From: Trametes villosa
Taxonomy: Eukaryota > Basidiomycota > Agaricomycetes > Polyporales > Polyporaceae
DNA length: 64,000 nt
Direction of reading: 5' to 3'
Assembly: GCA_002964805.2 (NCBI GenBank)
Contig: PUDQ02000005.1
Location: forward strand, 310,001-374,000
Below the pieces are notes generated by a model, which saw nothing but the letters and a program-made list of their open reading frames with translations, searched no databases and had not been told where the DNA came from. Of this stretch, positions 60,352-64,000 are shown in pieces (the first letter of the stretch is position 1; the number at the start of each line of letters is the position of its first letter). Both the position numbers and the translations under genes were made by a program.

Positions 60352-61851
60352 ATGTTGCCAATCAATTTTGCTCCTCCGCTGTACGTCCAGGAGATGTTCC
60401 GCGCAGGATACGGCTACCCTGTCTGGGAAGCCGACCCATACGGAGATCGTGAGATCGGGCTGGGCACTGTGGTGTCCGTCGATCCGAGGGAGTCGTACAA
60501 GCTATTTACTCTGTTCGACGCGACGAAACCAAGGGACCATCCTCTGCAGACCCAAAAAACGCCGTCGCCCCACAACATCCTTCACCCCCTGCCAAACATT
60601 GCATCACGCCTTCTGTGGGCCCCGACGATTAGCTCCAAGAGCCACATGGGTTTTTCTCTCGAGGAGAAAGGAGCTCAGGCCGTGATACCGGAGTGAGTCT
60701 TGCGTTTAAGTGGGTTTCATTCTCGCACTGGTCTAACACGGCGGCCCGCGTTATCAGCCTTCGCGAGCAGCTTCAGGGGGCGAGTAAACATCCACAAGAA
60801 ATGCTAGTCGTCGACTCGCGATTCAGGTTCGAGCCCGTCGTGGAGCGTCATGCTCTTCTCAACCTCGAACCTCCTGTCTTTTTATCCCGTTTCGCCGGCG
60901 CTTGCAAGGACGATCTCGTGCGATACATCGCAGAGAACTTTGACCACTGGCTCGAGTTCGTGGACCAAGGATCCGAGCTTGGCCTCAAGCAGGAGGATAT
61001 TTTCTTCGTGCACGGCACTACAAGATCCACTGGGTGGAAGAATGGAGTTTCTTTCGTAGAGGGCGGGGAGAAGTTCAGTTTGATTGACAACATACGGCTA
61101 TGCTTCCCGAGGTTCCCCTGGCGCGAGCGTACTCGGGTGTGCACGGTGACCTGGGATTCCGGCAGTCTGACAAACCGTCATATGGAGCTACCTTCGCAGG
61201 TTGTGCCGGGCGTTGCGAAGGGATTGAAGCCCCAATCTACGGTGTTTTTCAATTACTTCAAGGCCAAGAAGCGTCTCAACCTTTTCAAACCGTTGATTAC
61301 GCGGCTGACGGACCCGCGATCTTACCCCGCGGTACGTCCTCTATGATACTCCGAGGGAACCAACACTACACACGCCGTATTATCGCTAGCCAGTTGATCC
61401 TGTCGAGTTCTTGCTGGAGTACATCCTGCGGGTATGTGCAACTCGCGACCATTCTTCGTGATGGAAGGACTGACGTACATTGCAGAATTCTAATGCAAAG
61501 CTTGCAATCGCGTCGGATACCGACCTTTATGCGATATTCCACGTCTGTGACTGTGCTGATTCGCGCCTAAACCATTGACGGCTAATCTACGAATTTGGGC
61601 AGGCTTATGAAGAGTTCCCTTTGGACGTACCGGGTGCGCTCGCGGAGCTCAAACCGCCCATTCGCGTTGAGGACATCTCGTGTCACCCGCTCGGATGTAT
61701 GGCTAAGGTCACTACAGTGGGTACTGTCCGCGCGGATTGGACGAACGTCATTCTCAGTCTGGAGTCGGGCGGCCTGGTGCGCGCCTCTAGTAGCGAAGAA
61801 ACGTTGGTGGCCGGCTCGCAGACGGAACGCCTGTACGAGGAAAAGGAATGA
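60352..61851 (+). CDS. YGHPLW-family protein, third copy (420 aa, 5 exons)
   Basis: Exons 60352-60692, 60758-61331, 61390-61431, 61486-61542 and 61603-61851 give 421 codons. The signature reads YGYPVW (20-25) with DREIGLGTV after it. RYIAENFDHWLEFVDQGSEL and DIFFVHGTTRSTGWKNGVSF match the middle block of the copies at 17078 and 23248. Then come FFNYFKAKKRLNLF, PVDPVEFLLEYILR, NSNAKLAIASDTDLY and a C-terminal part (ISCHPLGCMAKVTTVGTVRA) without TEA or WPGY domains. This copy is more diverged and probably shows the plain family layout. The fourth intron uses a weak GTCTGT donor, chosen because the IASD exon then joins in phase. Function unknown. Confidence 0.7.
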
Positions 61852-62068
61852 GATGGCTAGTGCCTACGGTTGTAGACACTGGTTGATGATACTGTATATT
61901 ATGTGCAACCAAGTCGGCGAATGTATGGTCTCCTGTGTGCGTCGGGGTTGCCTGGCTGGAAGGGTGCCATGCTTGCCATGTCGATTGTTTGGGCGAGGAT
62001 CCTCTGCATGAGCGCGTCTTGCGGGCCTGCGTCTATGCGTCTAGCGAGTCACTCGTGTTCAACTGATC

Positions 62069-63084
62069 ATGAAGCGAAAGGCGTCCAGAGAGGAAACGCA
62101 GCATACGCCCATTCGAGCAAGAGCCCTGGTTGTCCACGACCGGCGGCCCCACGAACATCAGTTAGAAATGGCAGGTGCTGTATGTGCGCGCGTTCCTCTT
62201 TCTACTTCACCTCGGGCTCGTCACCTTCCGACTGCTCCATCGTCATCTGGCGCGCGTGAAACCAGGTCGTCGTCCGCAGGTGGAATGCGCACGGCGATGT
62301 GGTGTGGGCGCTCGCGTTCTCGCCAGATGGCACGCGGCTGGTGTCGGGGAGCGAATGCGTGAGGGCGTGGTCTGTTGAGCGGGGGGACTGCTTTGCGATG
62401 ATGACAGCGCACGACCGGGGCGCGAACGCGGTGGCGCGGTCGGAGGTCGCGTCGGGGTCGGATGACAGGAGCGTGCGCCTCCGGGACGCGAACACGTTCG
62501 CGCTGAGGTACGTGCTAGAGGGTCACGGGGACGCGGTTATCGGCGTGGCCTTCTTCGACGAGGACTGCTGGCTCTTGTCCGCAAGCCTCGACGATGGGGA
62601 ACCCGCGCACATCTGGGACGTTGCGCACGGTACGGTGTACCTCGAGGACGCGTGGGTCGCGGAGTTCGACACGTACCTGGCGGACTGCTGGTCTGACTGG
62701 GACTTGAGCGATGACGGGTACGACACCGAGGACGGGGCGGAGCCAACACGCACGCTGATCGAAGTTGAAGTCGATGGCTGGATGGTGACGCTCCGCAACT
62801 TCTCAACTGGCGAGTGCACATCCAGGCTTACTGGCCATGAAGACGAGATCAACATGACAGACGTCTCGCCGGACCAGACGTACGCGGCCTCGGCGTCCGA
62901 CGACGGCACTGTCCGGCTACGGCGAACCGCCGATGGTTCTTGCGCCCACACCTTCGCTGAGCACGAGGATTGTGTTACGGTCGTGAGGTTCAGCCCAGGT
63001 GGGGACATATCGGCGTCTGGGGCGGCTGAGGGCTCCGTTCGCATTCGGACGCTGGACGAATGGAATTCTGACGTCGCGTGGTGA
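62069..63084 (+). CDS. WD40 repeat protein 3 (309 aa, 2 exons)
   Basis: Exons 62069-62179 and 62266-63084 give 310 codons; donor GTATGT and acceptor ACCAG join GA to VVVRRWNAHGDVVW. WD units are WALAFSPDGTRLVSGSE, VASGSDDRSVRLRD, VAFFDEDCWLLSASLDDGEP with IWDV, GHEDEINMTDVSPDQTYAAS with ASDDGTVRLR, and VVRFSPGGDISASGAAEGSV. The first unit is missing a few residues of the usual DxTVRVW strand, and an acidic loop (DLSDDGYDTEDGAE) interrupts the middle. Probably a five- to seven-bladed propeller. Partner unknown. It stands on the opposite strand to the WD40 row at 53.7-58.7 kb. Confidence 0.7.
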
Positions 63085-63812
63085 AGTGGTTATGAAGAGG
63101 CACCTGCAAGCGAGGGTGACAGCAGTAATGAGGACGGGGGTGGAATAATGAAAAGAAGGGTCCATGGAGAGCAAGGCGCGGAGGAAGCGGTGTCGAAGCA
63201 GGAGTCTGAGAGTCTGGGGAAGACAGCAGAGAGGACGAAGCTGGTAGTGGTGCCGTCCTGTAGGCCGATACACTGTATCCTGTTGCAAAGCGTTCAACGC
63301 GAGTGTCGTTCTGTACGGATATCAAGAGCACTCACGTGGGTCTGGAACTGGGAGCGAGGTTTCTATGAGCGTTGTGCCTTTCATCTATTGAAACAAGGCT
63401 AAGTCGAGACCAAAGCGTGTACTCTTCATCTCATCATACTGAGCAATGCCCAAGGCAGTCGGGTATCTCGCGCGTAGGCTCTTAGGAGATGGTGTTGCGG
63501 TCCGGTGTTACGTGGGCTACTTCACTTCATCCACCATGGTGGGCACTGTGGGATATCAGGGCCGCTGTCTAACGGGATACACGTACCGAGATAGCCGCGT
63601 GAAGCATGACAAGCTTGGCGAATCGGAGTGGCGGAAAAAAGGCTTGGATATTAGCGCGGATGCGTCCGAGGCTCTCTGGACACGTCCGTGGAGGGGAAGT
63701 ACACTACGTGAACGCAGAGGCGTATATGGGTCTATCTGCGCAAAATTAGTAGACCATTTTGGTAAGAAGAATATGACACGCACAGATGGGATAGGGTCCT
63801 CTGCTCAGCACG
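63085..63812. other. Intergenic, about 0.7 kb
   Basis: Convergent stretch. A plus-strand ORF from 63446 has no recognisable domain and overlaps the real minus-strand gene at its end. Confidence 0.4.
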
Positions 63813-64000
63813 TCACTTCTTCGCCTTCGCGTCTCGCGAGACGGGGTCCACGCTCTCGTCGCTCGCCTGGTCCATCCAGTCCATGTCTGCGCGCTGTCCA
63901 CCGAGCTCTCCGAACCTCCTGCTGAACCGACCCATGCGACCCGTCACCTCGTCCTCCTCCTCGTCCATGCCGACGAAGCGCGCGGCGTTCCAGAGCGGGT
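63813..64000 (-). CDS. 3' end of an unidentified gene (partial, cut by window edge)
   Basis: An open minus-strand frame runs from the window edge to a TGA at 63815-63813. It reads PLWNAARFVGMDEEEDEVTG, RMGRFSRRFGELGGQRADM, DWMDQASDESVDP and ends AKAKK. Charged, regular composition and the clean stop suggest a real C-terminus. The family is not recognised. The gene continues beyond 64000. Confidence 0.5.
   Translation of the reverse strand, partial: PLWNAARFVGMDEEEDEVTGRMGRFSRRFGELGGQRADMDWMDQASDESVDPVSRDAKAKK

Noticed and set aside
63446..63925. 159-codon plus-strand ORF near the right edge
   Set aside because: No motif, and its 3' part overlaps a better-supported minus-strand C-terminus.
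1..64000. Transposons, tRNA or rRNA genes, CRISPR arrays, organelle origin
   Set aside because: No transposase, reverse transcriptase, LTR pair, A/B-box tRNA pattern, rRNA or spaced repeats were recognised. The intron-rich nuclear genes exclude a prokaryotic or organelle source. A computed search (tRNAscan, RepeatMasker) could still find degraded elements.

Overview
This 64-kb window reads as nuclear DNA of a filamentous basidiomycete, most likely an Agaricomycete. It is GC-rich, its genes carry many short (about 45-100 nt) introns with GTRNGY donors and CTNAY-like branch points, and several proteins belong to families I know as expanded in mushroom-forming fungi: F-box proteins, a TKL-type kinase with an Agaricomycete-specific C-terminal domain, unnamed YGHPLW and WPGY families, and a GVGxLPG hydrophilin-like protein. 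Gene models were built by hand from splice sites and reading-frame phase. Every multi-exon model given as CDS closes to a whole number of codons, except the partial gene at the right edge.

Left part (1-13.8 kb): two divergent F-box gene pairs form an inverted duplication. F-box A (-, 370-2281) and F-box B (+, 3797-5563) face B' (-, 9723-11501) and A' (+, 11872-13784). A membrane-anchored methyltransferase-like gene (-, 6257-8842) lies between them. The left pair carries an extra ~1.2 kb in its shared promoter, and a decayed F-box fragment sits at about 9.38-9.46 kb.

Middle left (14-26 kb): a WPGY-family gene (-), then two copies of the YGHPLW family (+) flanking a conserved unknown gene. The first copy has a TEA/ATTS DNA-binding segment embedded in frame, giving a continuous 823-codon, nine-exon chimera. 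The second copy appears to be spliced onto a WPGY-type C-terminal domain. A third copy lies at 60.4-61.9 kb.

Middle (26.7-35 kb): a 693-aa hydrophilic repeat protein, probably stress-related, with a perfect ATF/CREB site (TGACGTCA) in its promoter, then an 11-exon, 1267-aa TKL-type kinase with intact catalytic residues. From 35.1 to 44 kb I find no supportable gene, only a ~226-bp tandem repeat and scattered promoter-like boxes. This stretch leads into a WOPR (Gti1/Pac2) transcriptional regulator at 44.0-45.3 kb, which is followed by another gene-poor stretch.

Right part (48.9-64 kb): PMS1 (MutL homologue, 12 exons, one GC-AG intron) and the kinetochore gene SPC25 are separated by a block of WD40 genes and a WD40 pseudogene. 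A decayed copy of the 5' end of SPC25 lies on the PMS1 side of this block, so the WD40 block is bounded by direct repeats of the SPC25 5' region. A third YGHPLW gene, another WD40 gene and the 3' end of an unidentified minus-strand gene finish the window. The genes do not form one pathway. The local theme is lineage-specific families being duplicated, inverted, fused and inserted among a few conserved housekeeping genes.
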